44,988 nt of DNA. Source: Pseudomonas sp. RGM2987. GTDB taxonomy: Bacteria; Pseudomonadota; Gammaproteobacteria; Pseudomonadales; Pseudomonadaceae. The stretch is taken from contig NZ_JALJDX010000183.1 in assembly GCF_022952855.1 (NCBI RefSeq), positions 1 to 44,988 of the forward strand. Reading direction: 5' to 3'. The notes beneath the pieces were generated by a model. It was given only the letters and a program-made list of their open reading frames with translations, was not told the DNA's origin and did no database searches. Positions 21,914 to 30,449 of the stretch are shown here, in pieces; positions within the stretch are counted from its first letter, which is position 1; each line of letters begins with the position of its first letter. Made by a program: the position numbers and the translations under genes.

Positions 21914-22639
21914 CTAGCGTTCGATCCAGACCAGGGAGGCAAAGCGACCGGTGCGCGGATTGCGCCGGTAGGAAAAGAAACGCGGATCGGACACGGTGCA
22001 CAAACCGCCACCATAGACCGCCGTGACGCCGCGTGCCGCCAGGCGCAGGCGCGCCAGGGCGTAGATGTCGGCGAGGAATTTTCCGGCGTTGTGGCTGAGC
22101 ACGAAGGCCTTTGCTGCCTCGGGCTGAACGGCCATGAACGCTTCACGCACCTCGGCACCGACTTCAAAGGCCTGCGGGCCGATGGCCGGGCCGAGCCAGG
22201 CGAGAATTTCGTCGGCGGGCACCTGAAGGCTATCGAGGGTGGCTTCCAGGACCCCATTCACCAGCCCGCGCCAACCGGCATGGGCGGCCGCGACGCGGGT
22301 GCCGGCACGGTTGCAGAACAGCACGGGCAAGCAGTCCGCAGTCATCGACGTGCAGGCGATACCCGGCGTGGCGGTCCAACTGGCATCGGCGCTCATGACC
22401 CGTGTCGGATCGGCCTCGACCACCTCGATCCCGTGGACCTGTTGCAGCCAGGCCGGACGCATGACGAATCGGTCGGTAAGACGGCGACGGTTTTCGGCAA
22501 CGGCCAGTGGATCGTCATCCACATGGTTGCCAAGGTTGAGACTGTCGAACGGCGCCAGGCTGACGCCGCCCGCACGGGTGGTGACGCAGGCCTTGACCCG
22601 AGCCGGCGCGGGCCAGTCGGGTATCAGCCAGTCACTCAT
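21914..22639 (-). CDS. pgeF: peptidoglycan editing factor PgeF (laccase-domain, YfiH)
   Basis: This 241-residue protein belongs to the former multicopper-oxidase/laccase-like YfiH family. Members are now known to correct misincorporated residues in peptidoglycan precursors and to act as zinc-dependent purine-nucleoside enzymes. The motifs are CVTTRAGGVSLAPFDSLNLG at the start, WLQQVHGIEV with a metal-site His, TADCLPVLF with a Cys, and AAHAGWRGLVNG. The late part contains the GPAIGPQAFEVG loop. The ATG overlaps the rluD stop (ATGA), so the gene is the second cistron of rluD-pgeF, the common order in gamma-proteobacteria. Confidence 0.93.
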   Translation of the reverse strand: MSDWLIPDWPAPARVKACVTTRAGGVSLAPFDSLNLGNHVDDDPLAVAENRRRLTDRFVMRPAWLQQVHGIEVVEADPTRVMSADASWTATPGIACTSMTADCLPVLFCNRAGTRVAAAHAGWRGLVNGVLEATLDSLQVPADEILAWLGPAIGPQAFEVGAEVREAFMAVQPEAAKAFVLSHNAGKFLADIYALARLRLAARGVTAVYGGGLCTVSDPRFFSYRRNPRTGRFASLVWIER

Positions 22640-23598
22640 CCGATGAACGCCTCGCGATCCTGCTTGAGCAGCGTCAGCAGCCAGACGAAGTCATCCGGTA
22701 ACGGCGACTCCCAGCTCATGCGCTTACCGCTGGTCGGATGATCCAGTTCCAGGAATCGTGCGTGCAACGCCTGGCGAGGGAAGTTTTTCAACGATTCGAC
22801 CATCGTCACGCTGGCGGCCGGCGGAATGCGGAAACGACCACCGTAGGCCGGATCGCCCACCAACGGGAAGTTGATGTGGGCCATGTGCACGCGGATCTGG
22901 TGGGTACGGCCGGTCTCCAGCTTGACCCGCACGTGGGTGTGAGAGCGGAAGCGCTCAAGCACGCGGTAATGGCTGACCGCCGGCTTGCCGCCTTCCATCA
23001 CGGCCATGCGCTGGCGTTGCTGGCCATGACGACCGATCGGCGCGTTGATCTTGCCGCCGGCGGTGACCACGCCGATCACGATGCACTCGTAGATACGGCT
23101 GACGCTGCGGCTTTGAAGCTGGGCAACCAGCTGTGTCTGCGCCTGGATGGTCTTGGCCACCACCATCAGGCCCGTGGTGTCCTTGTCCAGGCGATGGACG
23201 ATGCCGGCACGCGGGACGTTAATAATGTCCGGCACGTGGTGCAGCAAGGCGTTGAGCAGGGTGCCATCGGCATGGCCGGCGGCCGGGTGGACCACCAGGC
23301 CCGCCGGTTTGTTGATCACCAGGATGTCGTCGTCTTCATAGACGATGTCCAGGGCGATGTCCTGGGCGACCCATTCACCTTGGGCCTCCTGCTCGGCGGT
23401 CAGCTCGAGGATGGCGCCGCCGTGGACGATGTCGCGCGGGCGCACGACCGCCCCATCCACCGTCAGGCGACCGTCCTTGATCCAGGCGGAAAGGCGCGAG
23501 CGCGAGTGCTCGTCGAAGAGTTGGGCGGCGACTTGATCGAGGCGTTGGCCGCCCAATTCGGACGGCACCTCTGCGCGAAGTTCTATTTTATCGGACAT
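22636..23598 (-). CDS. rluD: 23S rRNA pseudouridine synthase RluD
   Basis: This 320-residue synthase makes the pseudouridines of helix 69 of 23S rRNA (1911, 1915 and 1917 in E. coli). An S4 RNA-binding domain lies at about 17-80 ([29 protein letters not shown]). The catalytic domain has [20 protein letters not shown] and the catalytic Asp in the motif [10 protein letters not shown]. It ends with the [12 protein letters not shown] segment. I start at ATG 23598 ([11 protein letters not shown]); the frame is open to 23619, but that extension lacks support. It diverges from bamD across a 150-base gap that contains a 6-bp hairpin (GCCCCG/CGGGGC near 23668-23690) but no promoter I can call. Confidence 0.95.
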   Translation of the reverse strand: MSDKIELRAEVPSELGGQRLDQVAAQLFDEHSRSRLSAWIKDGRLTVDGAVVRPRDIVHGGAILELTAEQEAQGEWVAQDIALDIVYEDDDILVINKPAGLVVHPAAGHADGTLLNALLHHVPDIINVPRAGIVHRLDKDTTGLMVVAKTIQAQTQLVAQLQSRSVSRIYECIVIGVVTAGGKINAPIGRHGQQRQRMAVMEGGKPAVSHYRVLERFRSHTHVRVKLETGRTHQIRVHMAHINFPLVGDPAYGGRFRIPPAASVTMVESLKNFPRQALHARFLELDHPTSGKRMSWESPLPDDFVWLLTLLKQDREAFIG

Positions 23599-23749
23599 GC
23601 TCGGACTGGGCGTCGGCACAGCCTTTGGTTTCGGCTGCGCGCTTGTGGTTAAATACGGCGTCTTTTGCCCCGAGGCTTTTCAACGGGGCGCTCATCATAA
23701 CAGGACGGCCCCGCCCAAGACAGCGGCCGTCATAGGGACGCAAGCCGCC

Positions 23750-24766
23750 ATGCAAGTGAAACACCTGCTGCTGATCGCCATCCTCGCATTGACCGCTGCT
23801 TGCTCATCGAAGGAAGTCGTAGACGAAAACCTGAGCGAAGTCGAACTGTACCAACAGGCTCAGAACGACCTGGACAACAACAGCTACACCAGCGCCACAG
23901 CCAAGCTCAAGGCCCTGGAGTCGCGTTATCCGTTCGGTCGCTACGCCGATCAGGCTCAACTGGAGCTGATCTACGCCAACTACAAGAACGCCGAGCCGGA
24001 AGCTGCAAAATCCGCCGCCGAGCGTTTCATTCGTCTACATCCGCAGCACCCGAACGTCGATTACGCTTACTACCTCAAGGGCCTGACCTCCTTTGACCAG
24101 GACGTCGGCCTGCTGGCGCGCTTCCTGCCGCTGGACATGACCAAGCGTGACCCGGGCGCCGCGCGCGACTCCTACAATGAGTTCGCCCAGCTGACCAGCC
24201 GCTTCCCCAACAGCCGCTATTCGCCGGACGCCAAGCAGCGCATGATCTACCTGCGCAACCTGCTGGCCTCCTACGAAATCCACGTGGCCGACTACTACCT
24301 GACCCGTCAGGCCTACGTCGCTGCCGCCAACCGTGGCCGCTACGTGGTGGAAAACTTCCAGGAAACCCCTTCGGTGGGCGACGGCCTGGCGGTAATGACC
24401 GAAGCCTACCAGCGCCTGCACCTGGACGACCTGGCGGCTACCAGCCTGGAAACCCTGAAGCTGAACTACCCGGATCACCCCTCCCTGGTGGACGGCCAGT
24501 TCACCCCGCGGGTCGACGAAGCCGACAACCGCTCGTGGCTGAGCAAGGCGACCCTGGGCCTGATCGAATCCCGTCCACCGCTGCCGCCGGGTGAAACCCG
24601 CGCCAACCAGGACGTTCAGCGTCAGTTCCAGGACGCCAAGGAAGCCATTCCGAACGAGCTCAAGCCCAAGGATGAAAATGGCGACGTGATCGAGGAAGAA
24701 GAGCCGGAGAACGAGTCCAGCGACCGTTCCTGGTTCAGCCACCTGACCTTCGGCCTGTTTGACTGA
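23750..24766 (+). CDS. bamD: outer-membrane assembly lipoprotein BamD
   Basis: This 338-residue lipoprotein of the BAM complex works with BamA to insert outer-membrane proteins. The signal peptide ends in the lipobox LTAAC, with Cys at about 19. Asp is not at +2 (Ser-Ser follows), so it should be sorted to the outer membrane. The mature part contains TPR-like helices beginning [20 protein letters not shown], with [20 protein letters not shown] and [16 protein letters not shown]. The C-terminal tail after about 275 is longer than in E. coli BamD (about 245 residues) and acidic ([12 protein letters not shown]), as in other pseudomonads. A strong terminator follows. Confidence 0.95.
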   Translation: MQVKHLLLIAILALTAACSSKEVVDENLSEVELYQQAQNDLDNNSYTSATAKLKALESRYPFGRYADQAQLELIYANYKNAEPEAAKSAAERFIRLHPQHPNVDYAYYLKGLTSFDQDVGLLARFLPLDMTKRDPGAARDSYNEFAQLTSRFPNSRYSPDAKQRMIYLRNLLASYEIHVADYYLTRQAYVAAANRGRYVVENFQETPSVGDGLAVMTEAYQRLHLDDLAATSLETLKLNYPDHPSLVDGQFTPRVDEADNRSWLSKATLGLIESRPPLPPGETRANQDVQRQFQDAKEAIPNELKPKDENGDVIEEEEPENESSDRSWFSHLTFGLFD

Positions 24767-24782
24767 GGCCAAGGCAGGAATG

Positions 24783-24812
24783 AAAAGGGAGACCGGGCGG
24801 TCTCCCTTTTTT
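24783..24812 (+). terminator. Rho-independent terminator of bamD
   Basis: AAAAGGGAGACC pairs perfectly with GGTCTCCCTTTT around a GGGC loop and ends in TTTTTT. It lies 16 bases after the bamD stop. Confidence 0.92.
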
Positions 24813-24891
24813 GTGCCTGGGTTTTATTGCGCTGGGCGCCGTTCCTGTCCTTGGCTAAACTGCCGGATCATCAGCCAAAAAGCCGCCCATC

Positions 24892-25125
24892 ATGCTTCGT
24901 TTACTGTTCTGGATCGCCCTGATTGCCGCCGCGGTATGGTTCTGGCGCAAGTACAAGGGTGCGTCTGCCTCCCCTCGCACATCGCGCGAGCGCGACGCAA
25001 CGCCCATGGTCCGCTGCGCCCAATGCGGCGTACACCTGCCCCGCGACCGGGCGCTGGCCCAGGAACAACAGTGGTACTGCAGCCAGGCTCACCTTGAGCA
25101 AGGCCCGGGTCCTCGTGACCGCTGA
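24892..25125 (+). CDS. PP0621-family small membrane protein with Cys pairs
   Basis: This 77-residue protein has one N-terminal membrane helix (MLRLLFWIALIAAAVWFWRK). A basic linker is followed by a putative metal-binding region VRCAQCGVHLP and WYCSQAHLEQ (C-x2-C ... C-x3-H). This is the pattern of the Pseudomonas PP0621 family of unknown function. Its last 11 bases overlap the start chosen for pilS, so it probably leads the pilS-pilR transcript. A zinc-binding role is inferred from the cysteines only. Confidence 0.8.
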   Translation: MLRLLFWIALIAAAVWFWRKYKGASASPRTSRERDATPMVRCAQCGVHLPRDRALAQEQQWYCSQAHLEQGPGPRDR

Positions 25126-26704
25126 GGCTTCAAGCCCGCGCCTCAAGCAGGCGCAGCGCCTGCTGCGTCTCTATCACCTGTACCGCCTGAGCATCGGCAT
25201 CACCCTGGTGCTGCTGATCTCCAGCAACATGGACAACCGTCTGCTGGAGTTCGCCAACGACGACCTGCTGCGCAGCGGCAGCTGGTTGTACCTGGTGCTG
25301 AATATCCTGCTGGTGGTGTTCCTCGAAAACACCCGCCGCCCTGCCCGCCTGTTCAGCCTGACGCTTGCCGATGTGCTGCTGCTCTCGTGGCTGTTCTTCG
25401 TCGCGGGCGGCGCCCCCAGCGCCATCGGCAACCTGCTCATCGTCTCGGTCGCCATCGGCAATACGCTGCTGCGTGGCCGGATCGGCTTGCTGATCGCAGC
25501 CGTCGCGACGCTCGGCATTGTCGGCTCCAGCTTCTTGCTGGGCTTGAGCGACTCGAACCGTCCCAGCAGCTACCTACAGGCCGGGACCCTGGGCGCACTG
25601 TGCTTCGCCGCTGCATTGTTGGTGCAAGGTCTGAATCGACGCCTGGAAGCCAGCGAAACCCTGGCCGAGCAACGGGCCAGCGAAGTAATCGGCCTGGAAG
25701 CACTCAACGCCTTGATCCTGCAGCGCATGCGCACCGGCATCCTGGTCCTCGACCGTCAGCGCCGGGTGCAGTTGGCCAACGAGAGCGCGCTGCACCTATT
25801 GGGCATGCATGACCTGGTCGGCAAACAGATCGACGACTACTCCAGCGCCCTGGTCGAGCGCCTGCAACTGTGGCTGAACAACCCCAGCCTGCGCCCACCC
25901 AGCCTGACCATCAGCGGCACCGGCCTGACCTTGCAGCCGAGCTTCATCGCTCTGGGTTACAACGATCATCGGCAGATCCTGGTTTTCCTCGAAGACCAGG
26001 CCCAGGTTGCCCAGCAGGCCCAGCAACTGAAACTGGCGTCCCTGGGGCGTCTCACCGCCGGCATCGCCCATGAAATCCGCAACCCGCTGGGGGCGATCAG
26101 CCACGCAGCGCAACTGCTGCGCGAGTCCGAGGAACTGAATGACGCGGATCGGCGTCTGACGCAGATTATTCAAGATCACTCACAACGAATGAATCGCGTC
26201 ATTGAAAATGTCCTGCAACTGTCCCGCCGCCAGACTTCCACGCCCCAGCGCCTGGACCTGCGCGCCTGGCTCGAGCAATTCGTGCGCCAGACCCGCGAAC
26301 ACGCAGGCGACCACCAGCAATTGCACCTGAGCGTAGACCCGGGCGACTACGTCACGCTGATGGACCCCGAGCAACTGACCCAAGTACTCGACAACCTGCT
26401 GCGCAACGCCTGGCGCCACAGCGCCATGCTCCATGAACCAGCCGAGGCCTGGCTGAAACTGTTCATCGATCCCCATAGCCAGCTATCCACACTGGACATC
26501 ATCGACAACGGCCCCGGCGTAACACCGGAGCAGCAGGCGCATCTGTTCGAACCCTTCTTCACCACCAGCAGCCAGGGCACCGGCCTTGGGCTCTATCTGT
26601 CCCGTGAGCTGTGCGAAAGCAACCAGGCCCGCCTAGACTTCAAACCACGCCAAGGCGGCGGTTGCTTTCGCATCACCTTTGCTCACGGACGGAAACAGAT
26701 TTGA
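25115..26704 (+). CDS. pilS: type IV pilus sensor kinase PilS
   Basis: This 529-residue histidine kinase has about six N-terminal membrane helices (25-185; for example LSIGITLVLLISS, GSWLYLVLNILLVVFLENT, GRIGLLIAAVATLGIVG). A PAS-like linker follows (LNALILQRMRTGILVLDRQR). The H box is HEIRNPLGAISHAAQLL, the N box is NLLRNAWRHSA, and the G boxes are DIIDNGPGV and GTGLGLYLSRELC. In P. aeruginosa PilS senses pilin in the membrane and phosphorylates PilR. I choose the GTG at 25115 (VTAEASSPRL) because it gives the family length and overlaps the upstream gene by 11 bases. The frame is open much further upstream, inside that gene. The start codon is therefore not certain. Confidence 0.92.
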   Translation: MTAEASSPRLKQAQRLLRLYHLYRLSIGITLVLLISSNMDNRLLEFANDDLLRSGSWLYLVLNILLVVFLENTRRPARLFSLTLADVLLLSWLFFVAGGAPSAIGNLLIVSVAIGNTLLRGRIGLLIAAVATLGIVGSSFLLGLSDSNRPSSYLQAGTLGALCFAAALLVQGLNRRLEASETLAEQRASEVIGLEALNALILQRMRTGILVLDRQRRVQLANESALHLLGMHDLVGKQIDDYSSALVERLQLWLNNPSLRPPSLTISGTGLTLQPSFIALGYNDHRQILVFLEDQAQVAQQAQQLKLASLGRLTAGIAHEIRNPLGAISHAAQLLRESEELNDADRRLTQIIQDHSQRMNRVIENVLQLSRRQTSTPQRLDLRAWLEQFVRQTREHAGDHQQLHLSVDPGDYVTLMDPEQLTQVLDNLLRNAWRHSAMLHEPAEAWLKLFIDPHSQLSTLDIIDNGPGVTPEQQAHLFEPFFTTSSQGTGLGLYLSRELCESNQARLDFKPRQGGGCFRITFAHGRKQI

Positions 26705-28044
26705 ATACACGCTCACGGCAACGAATCCTGATCGTCGATGACGAACCGGACATCCGCGAACTCCTGGATATCACCCTGGGAAGGATGAAACTCGACACCC
26801 GCAGCGCCAAGAACCTCGCCGAAGCCCAAGGCCTGCTGGCAGACGAGGCCTTCGACCTGTGCCTGACCGACATGCGCCTGCCCGACGGCACCGGCCTGGA
26901 ACTGGTGCAACACATCCAGCAACGCTACCCGCAATTGCCGGTGGCGATGATCACCGCCTACGGCAGCCTGGAAACCGCCATCGACGCCCTCAAGGCCGGC
27001 GCTTTCGACTTCCTGACCAAACCGGTCGACCTCACTCGCCTGCGCGGACTGGTCAGCAGCGCCTTGCGCCTGCCGCCGGTGGCGACACCGACCATAACCA
27101 TCGAACGTTGCCTGCTGGGCGACTCACCGCCGATGCGCAACGTGCGCAAACAGATCGAAAAACTCGCGCGCAGCCAGGCACCGGTGTACATCAGCGGAGA
27201 GTCAGGTTGTGGCAAGGAACTGGTCGCCCGCTTGATCCATGACCAAGGGCCTCGGGCGAGCCAGGCATTCGTGCCGGTCAACTGTGGGGCGATTCCCACG
27301 GAGCTGGTGGAAAGCGAATTTTTCGGCCATCGAAAAGGCAGCTTCAGCGGCGCCATCGAAGACAAACCCGGGTTATTCCAGGCTGCCCATGGCGGAACCC
27401 TGTTCCTCGACGAAGTAGCCGACCTGCCCTTGGCGATGCAAGTGAAGCTGCTGCGAGCGATCCAGGAAAAGGCCGTGCGCGCCGTCGGCGGCCAGCAGGA
27501 AGAGGTGGTGGACGTGCGCATCCTCTGCGCCACCCACAAAGAACTTGACGCCGAAGTCGCCGCCGGGCGCTTTCGCCAGGACTTGTACTACCGACTGAAC
27601 GTGATCGAACTGCGCGTTCCGCCGCTGCGTGAACGCCGCGAAGACATCGAATTGTTGGCCAACCACATGCTCCAGCGCCTGGCGACCACCACTGGCAGCC
27701 CGGCGGTCAAGCTGCATCCCAAAGCCCTCGAAGCCCTGCTGAGCTACCGTTTCCCGGGCAACGTGCGCGAACTGGAGAACATGCTCGAACGGGCTTACAC
27801 GCTGTGCGAACACCAACAGATCGAAGCCGATGACCTGCGCCTGGCCGAAGGCAGCAATGCTGACCCGGGCAACCCCGAGCTGATGCGGGTCGACAACCTG
27901 GAAGACTACCTGGAAAACGTCGAACGCAAACTCATCCTCCAGGCCCTGGAAGAAACCCGCTGGAACCGCACGGCAGCGGCGCAACGCTTGAAACTGTCGT
28001 TTCGGTCGATGCGGTATCGGTTGAAGAAGTTGGGGTTGGATTAG
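26701..28044 (+). CDS. pilR: sigma-54 response regulator PilR
   Basis: This 447-residue NtrC-type activator of pilA has a receiver domain with phospho-acceptor Asp57 (LCLTDMRLPDG) and switch residues TAYGS and KPVD. The AAA+ domain has Walker A GESGCGKELVARLIH and Walker B GGTLFLDEVADLP. The sigma-54 contact loop reads KGSFSGAIED at 212-221, with Ser216 where the GAFTGA consensus has Thr. The C-terminal Fis helix-turn-helix is ALEETRWNRTAAAQRLKLS. I choose the TTG at 26701, whose bases overlap the pilS stop (TTGA). It puts ILIVDDEPD at residues 9-17, as expected for a receiver. An earlier in-frame start lies within pilS. Confidence 0.94.
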   Translation: MNTRSRQRILIVDDEPDIRELLDITLGRMKLDTRSAKNLAEAQGLLADEAFDLCLTDMRLPDGTGLELVQHIQQRYPQLPVAMITAYGSLETAIDALKAGAFDFLTKPVDLTRLRGLVSSALRLPPVATPTITIERCLLGDSPPMRNVRKQIEKLARSQAPVYISGESGCGKELVARLIHDQGPRASQAFVPVNCGAIPTELVESEFFGHRKGSFSGAIEDKPGLFQAAHGGTLFLDEVADLPLAMQVKLLRAIQEKAVRAVGGQQEEVVDVRILCATHKELDAEVAAGRFRQDLYYRLNVIELRVPPLRERREDIELLANHMLQRLATTTGSPAVKLHPKALEALLSYRFPGNVRELENMLERAYTLCEHQQIEADDLRLAEGSNADPGNPELMRVDNLEDYLENVERKLILQALEETRWNRTAAAQRLKLSFRSMRYRLKKLGLD

Positions 28045-28071
28045 CGCAGCCCCAAGGCGACAGTGCCCGCC

Positions 28072-28202
28072 GTGGCGAGGGAGCTTGCTCCCGCCGGGCT
28101 GCGAAGCAGACCCGAACCCGACACCTCGGAGTGCCAGATGGATCTGCGTCGCTGCTTATTGGGGCTGCTGCGCAGCCCAGCGGGAGCAAGCTCCCTCGCC
28201 AC
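28072..28202. repeat. REPIN (GTGGCGAGGGAGC family), long spacer
   Basis: Its arms match those of the other members, but the spacer is about 80 bases, so the element is about 131 bases where the others are 89-94. It lies between the pilR stop and the convergent DUF6124 gene. Confidence 0.88.
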
Positions 28203-28239
28203 AAGTTGGTGTTTGGCTTGGAAACTCGAGCGGTGTGCT

Positions 28240-28572
28240 CTAGCCTTCAGTCACCGGTACTCGCTCATCCAGCACTCGATTAGCCAGCAATTCGCTCAGT
28301 TCAATCAATTGTTGTACGGCCAAGGCGATATGTCGTCGCGAGCCATCCAGATCAAAGGCCAGGTCGCCGATTATTGCGTTGGCAGAGGCCAGGGTTTCGC
28401 TGAGGTTGGCGAGAAGGCATTCGGCATCGATACCCTCGGCGACAGCGAACAGCTGGTTGGAAGTTGGTTTTTTCTTGGCTTCGGGTTTAGGGGCCAGGTA
28501 GTAGTCGAGGGCGCGTTTGGCGGCTTCATCGAGCTTATTGGTTTCTGAGGGTAACGAAGAGTTGTCACACAT
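28240..28572 (-). CDS. DUF6124 family protein
   Basis: This 110-residue protein has no signal or membrane helix. It begins MCDNSSLPSETNKLDEAAKR, followed by ALDYYLAPKPEAKKKPTSNQ, and continues with a helical part (LLANLSETLASANAIIGDLA, RRHIALAVQQLIELSELLAN). This fits the small Pseudomonas DUF6124 family, often present in several paralogues. Function is unknown. GGAGT lies 7 bases before ATG 28572; the frame is open further upstream but without support. It is not part of the pil operons. Confidence 0.75.
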   Translation of the reverse strand: MCDNSSLPSETNKLDEAAKRALDYYLAPKPEAKKKPTSNQLFAVAEGIDAECLLANLSETLASANAIIGDLAFDLDGSRRHIALAVQQLIELSELLANRVLDERVPVTEG

Positions 28573-28752
28573 TGTGGTACTCCAAGAATGGATTACCAAG
28601 TTATAAGCAGACCGCGACGCCCGGACGCTGAATTGGCAGCGACAGGAAAAGGTTAGCCACAACCCTTCCCACCCGACAACCGACAGGACTCGTCGGAAAA
28701 TTCGGCTCTAAAGAGGGCCTTGTCCGACCATTCCCACAAAGCTTGGTTAGCT

Positions 28753-28910
28753 GTCAGACCGCCATCGCGAGCAGGCTCGCTCCCACAATTGGATCGGAGT
28801 ACAGCCGAGGAAATAGGTCAGCCGTAAGGCCGCCTTCGCGGGCAAGCCCGCTCCCACAGTTGGAACAGCGTAGGACCGGGAGAGACAGGTCGGCCGTTAG
28901 GCCGCCTCGC
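28753..28910. repeat. tandem direct repeat of about 72 bp carrying single REP hairpins
   Basis: The block GTCAGCCGTAAGGCCGCC plus a REP core recurs with a period of 71-72 bases: REP cores at 28766 and 28837, and a third partial block (GTCGGCCGTTAGGCCGCC) at 28889. All copies point the same way, unlike the inverted REPINs elsewhere in the window. The first copy lacks eight bases. Confidence 0.75.
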
Positions 28911-28932
28911 TTTTGCTTTTGCTTTTGCTTTT
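28909..28932. repeat. (GCTTTT)4 microsatellite
   Basis: Four perfect copies of GCTTTT directly join the tandem REP block to the structured element that follows. Copy number in such arrays is prone to change by slippage. Confidence 0.9.
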
Positions 28933-28969
28933 GATCTGGGCGCCCCGTTAACCACAAGGGCCGAACGCA

Positions 28970-29060
28970 GGCATTGCGTAGTGGGCATCCCGGCATGGAT
29001 GCCGGGATAGCCGCGCTGGGTCATGGATGACCCTTCGCGGCGGGCCCACGGAGCAATGCC
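28970..29060. other. 91-base three-way-junction palindrome (possible dispersed element or structured RNA)
   Basis: GGCATTGC (28970-28977) pairs with GCAATGCC (29053-29060). A 3x3 internal loop follows. GTGGGC (28981-28986) then pairs with GCCCAC (29044-29049). Inside are two hairpins. The first is ATCCCGGCA-TGGA-TGCCGGGAT (28987-29008). The second is GCCGCG-CT-GGGTCA-TGGA-TGACCC-TT-CGCGGC (29010-29041). All stems are perfect and both loops read TGGA. The gap from 28573 to 29292 has no believable gene; antisense open frames here follow the repeat. Confidence 0.75.
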
Positions 29061-29117
29061 GGAGTGAGGGAACACCGAGCCTTGGCGAGGTGCCCAGTGG
29101 TGGGGCAAAGCGCTTTT

Positions 29118-29162
29118 GGTTACTTTTGGCGCTCTTCCAAAAGTGACCCGCTGTAAGAGCGG
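29118..29162. other. two adjacent hairpins, probably the 3' part of the same element
   Basis: GGTTACTTTTGG (29118-29129) pairs with CCAAAAGTGACC (29137-29148), with one G-T pair. CGCT and AGCG (29149-29152 and 29158-29161) form a second small hairpin. The motif ..GTTACTTTTGGCG..AAAAGTGAC.. resembles a sequence I recall as frequent between Pseudomonas genes. Confidence 0.6.
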
Positions 29163-29229
29163 AACCCTAAGTGGCCGTTACCGCAGCAATGGATATGTAC
29201 ACAAAAATCCCGGCCGACTGCCAGGCCAT

Positions 29230-29269
29230 CTTCGCGAGCAAGCTTTGCTCCCACAAGGCGCTCCCACAG
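29230..29269. repeat. degenerate single REP
   Basis: CTTCGCGAGCAAGC is followed by TTTGCTCCCACAAGGCGCTCCCACA, a damaged and partly duplicated REP arm with no inverted partner. It lies just before the 3' end of thiO. Confidence 0.6.
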
Positions 29270-29292
29270 AGTGAACGACCACCCGCCTGATC

Positions 29293-30393
29293 CTACAACC
29301 GCCCCGCCGGCGCATAAGGCGCAGGATCAATCACTGGCTCACGCCCCAACATCACATCGACAAACAACTGACACGACGCCGGCGCCAACACCAACCCATT
29401 GCGATAATGCCCGCAATTCAACCACAAGCCCGCAACCCCCGGCACTTCGCCAATGTAGGGAATACCCTCCGGCGATCCGGGTCGCAATCCGGCCCAATGC
29501 CCGACCACCTCAGCCTCCGCCAGCGCCGGGATCAGCTGTTGCGCCGAAGCTTTCAGGCTCTCCAGCGCAACATCGGTCGGCGTCTTGTCGAAACCTTCAC
29601 GCTCCAGGGTGCTCCCCACCAGAATGTGCCCGTCGCGACGAGGAATCGCATAGCGTCCCTTGGCCAGGACCATGCTCGACAGGAAATCCGACGCGCACTT
29701 GTACAGAATCATCTGCCCCTTGACCGGCTCGACCGGCAACTTCAGCCCCAGGGTCTTGAGCAACTCACCGCTCCAGGCGCCAGCAGCCAGCACCACCTGA
29801 TCGCCGCGAATCGGCCCGGTCGAACTGTCCACCCCAACCACACGGCCGGCGTCGCGAATGAAGCCGCTGACCTCACAGTGCTCATGCAGCGTGACATTGG
29901 GCAGGGCCAGCAGCGCCGCCTTGAGGGATTTCACCAGCCGAGGATTGCGCACATTGGCGACATCGGCCATGTAAATCGCCCGGGAAAACCCCGCGCCCAG
30001 CACCGGCACCGCATCATGGACCGCGCAGATATCCACAGCCCGCAACGGGCGCCCTTCCCGTTCGGCCCACGCCAGCGCATCGTCCTGATCGTCCAGATCC
30101 AACCAATACAGTCCGGTGACATGCACTTGCGGGTCGATCCCGGTGGCCGCGAACAGGCGCTGCCCCAACTGTGGATAAAAATCCTGCGACCAGTGGGCCA
30201 GCGCCGTGACTGCAGGGCTGTAGCGCCAAGGGTACAACGGCGACACGATACCGCCGCCGGCCCAGGACGATTCCTGGCCGACACTGGAACGATCCAGCAG
30301 CACCACCCGTTGCCCTTCCGACGCCAGATTGAACGCCGTCAGCAGGCCGATGACTCCGCCGCCGACAATCACCACTTGCTGTTGCCTGGTCAT
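29293..30393 (-). CDS. thiO: glycine oxidase ThiO
   Basis: This 366-residue FAD enzyme of the DAO family oxidises glycine to the imine that feeds the thiazole of thiamine. The dinucleotide-binding motif is VVIVGGGVIGLLTAFNLASE at about 7-26, followed by an acidic strand end (VVLLDRSSVGQESSWAGGG). The substrate side has YAIPRRDGHILVGSTLEREG, and the C-terminal FAD contact is HWAGLRPGSPEGIPYIG and HYRNGLVLAP. Length fits ThiO. A neighbouring thiG is not seen, and a D-amino-acid oxidase of another specificity cannot be excluded. The start is at ATG 30393. It lies 56 bases downstream of pilE and may receive read-through from that operon. Confidence 0.85.
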   Translation of the reverse strand: MTRQQQVVIVGGGVIGLLTAFNLASEGQRVVLLDRSSVGQESSWAGGGIVSPLYPWRYSPAVTALAHWSQDFYPQLGQRLFAATGIDPQVHVTGLYWLDLDDQDDALAWAEREGRPLRAVDICAVHDAVPVLGAGFSRAIYMADVANVRNPRLVKSLKAALLALPNVTLHEHCEVSGFIRDAGRVVGVDSSTGPIRGDQVVLAAGAWSGELLKTLGLKLPVEPVKGQMILYKCASDFLSSMVLAKGRYAIPRRDGHILVGSTLEREGFDKTPTDVALESLKASAQQLIPALAEAEVVGHWAGLRPGSPEGIPYIGEVPGVAGLWLNCGHYRNGLVLAPASCQLFVDVMLGREPVIDPAPYAPAGRL

Positions 30394-30449
30394 GTATTGA
30401 TTCGACTCATAAGACAGAGGGCGCAAGGCAGCGCCCGAATAAAGAAAAC

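Noticed and set aside
28753..28910. CRISPR-like spacing of repeats
   Set aside because: Only two and a half units, the units are REP-containing and similar throughout, there are no unique spacers, and no cas genes are present.
28818..29108. A 96-codon minus-strand frame with a Lys-Ala repeat
   Set aside because: It covers the REP array, the GCTTTT microsatellite and the three-way-junction palindrome. The Lys-Ala repeat is just the hexanucleotide array translated. The bases are explained by structure, not coding.
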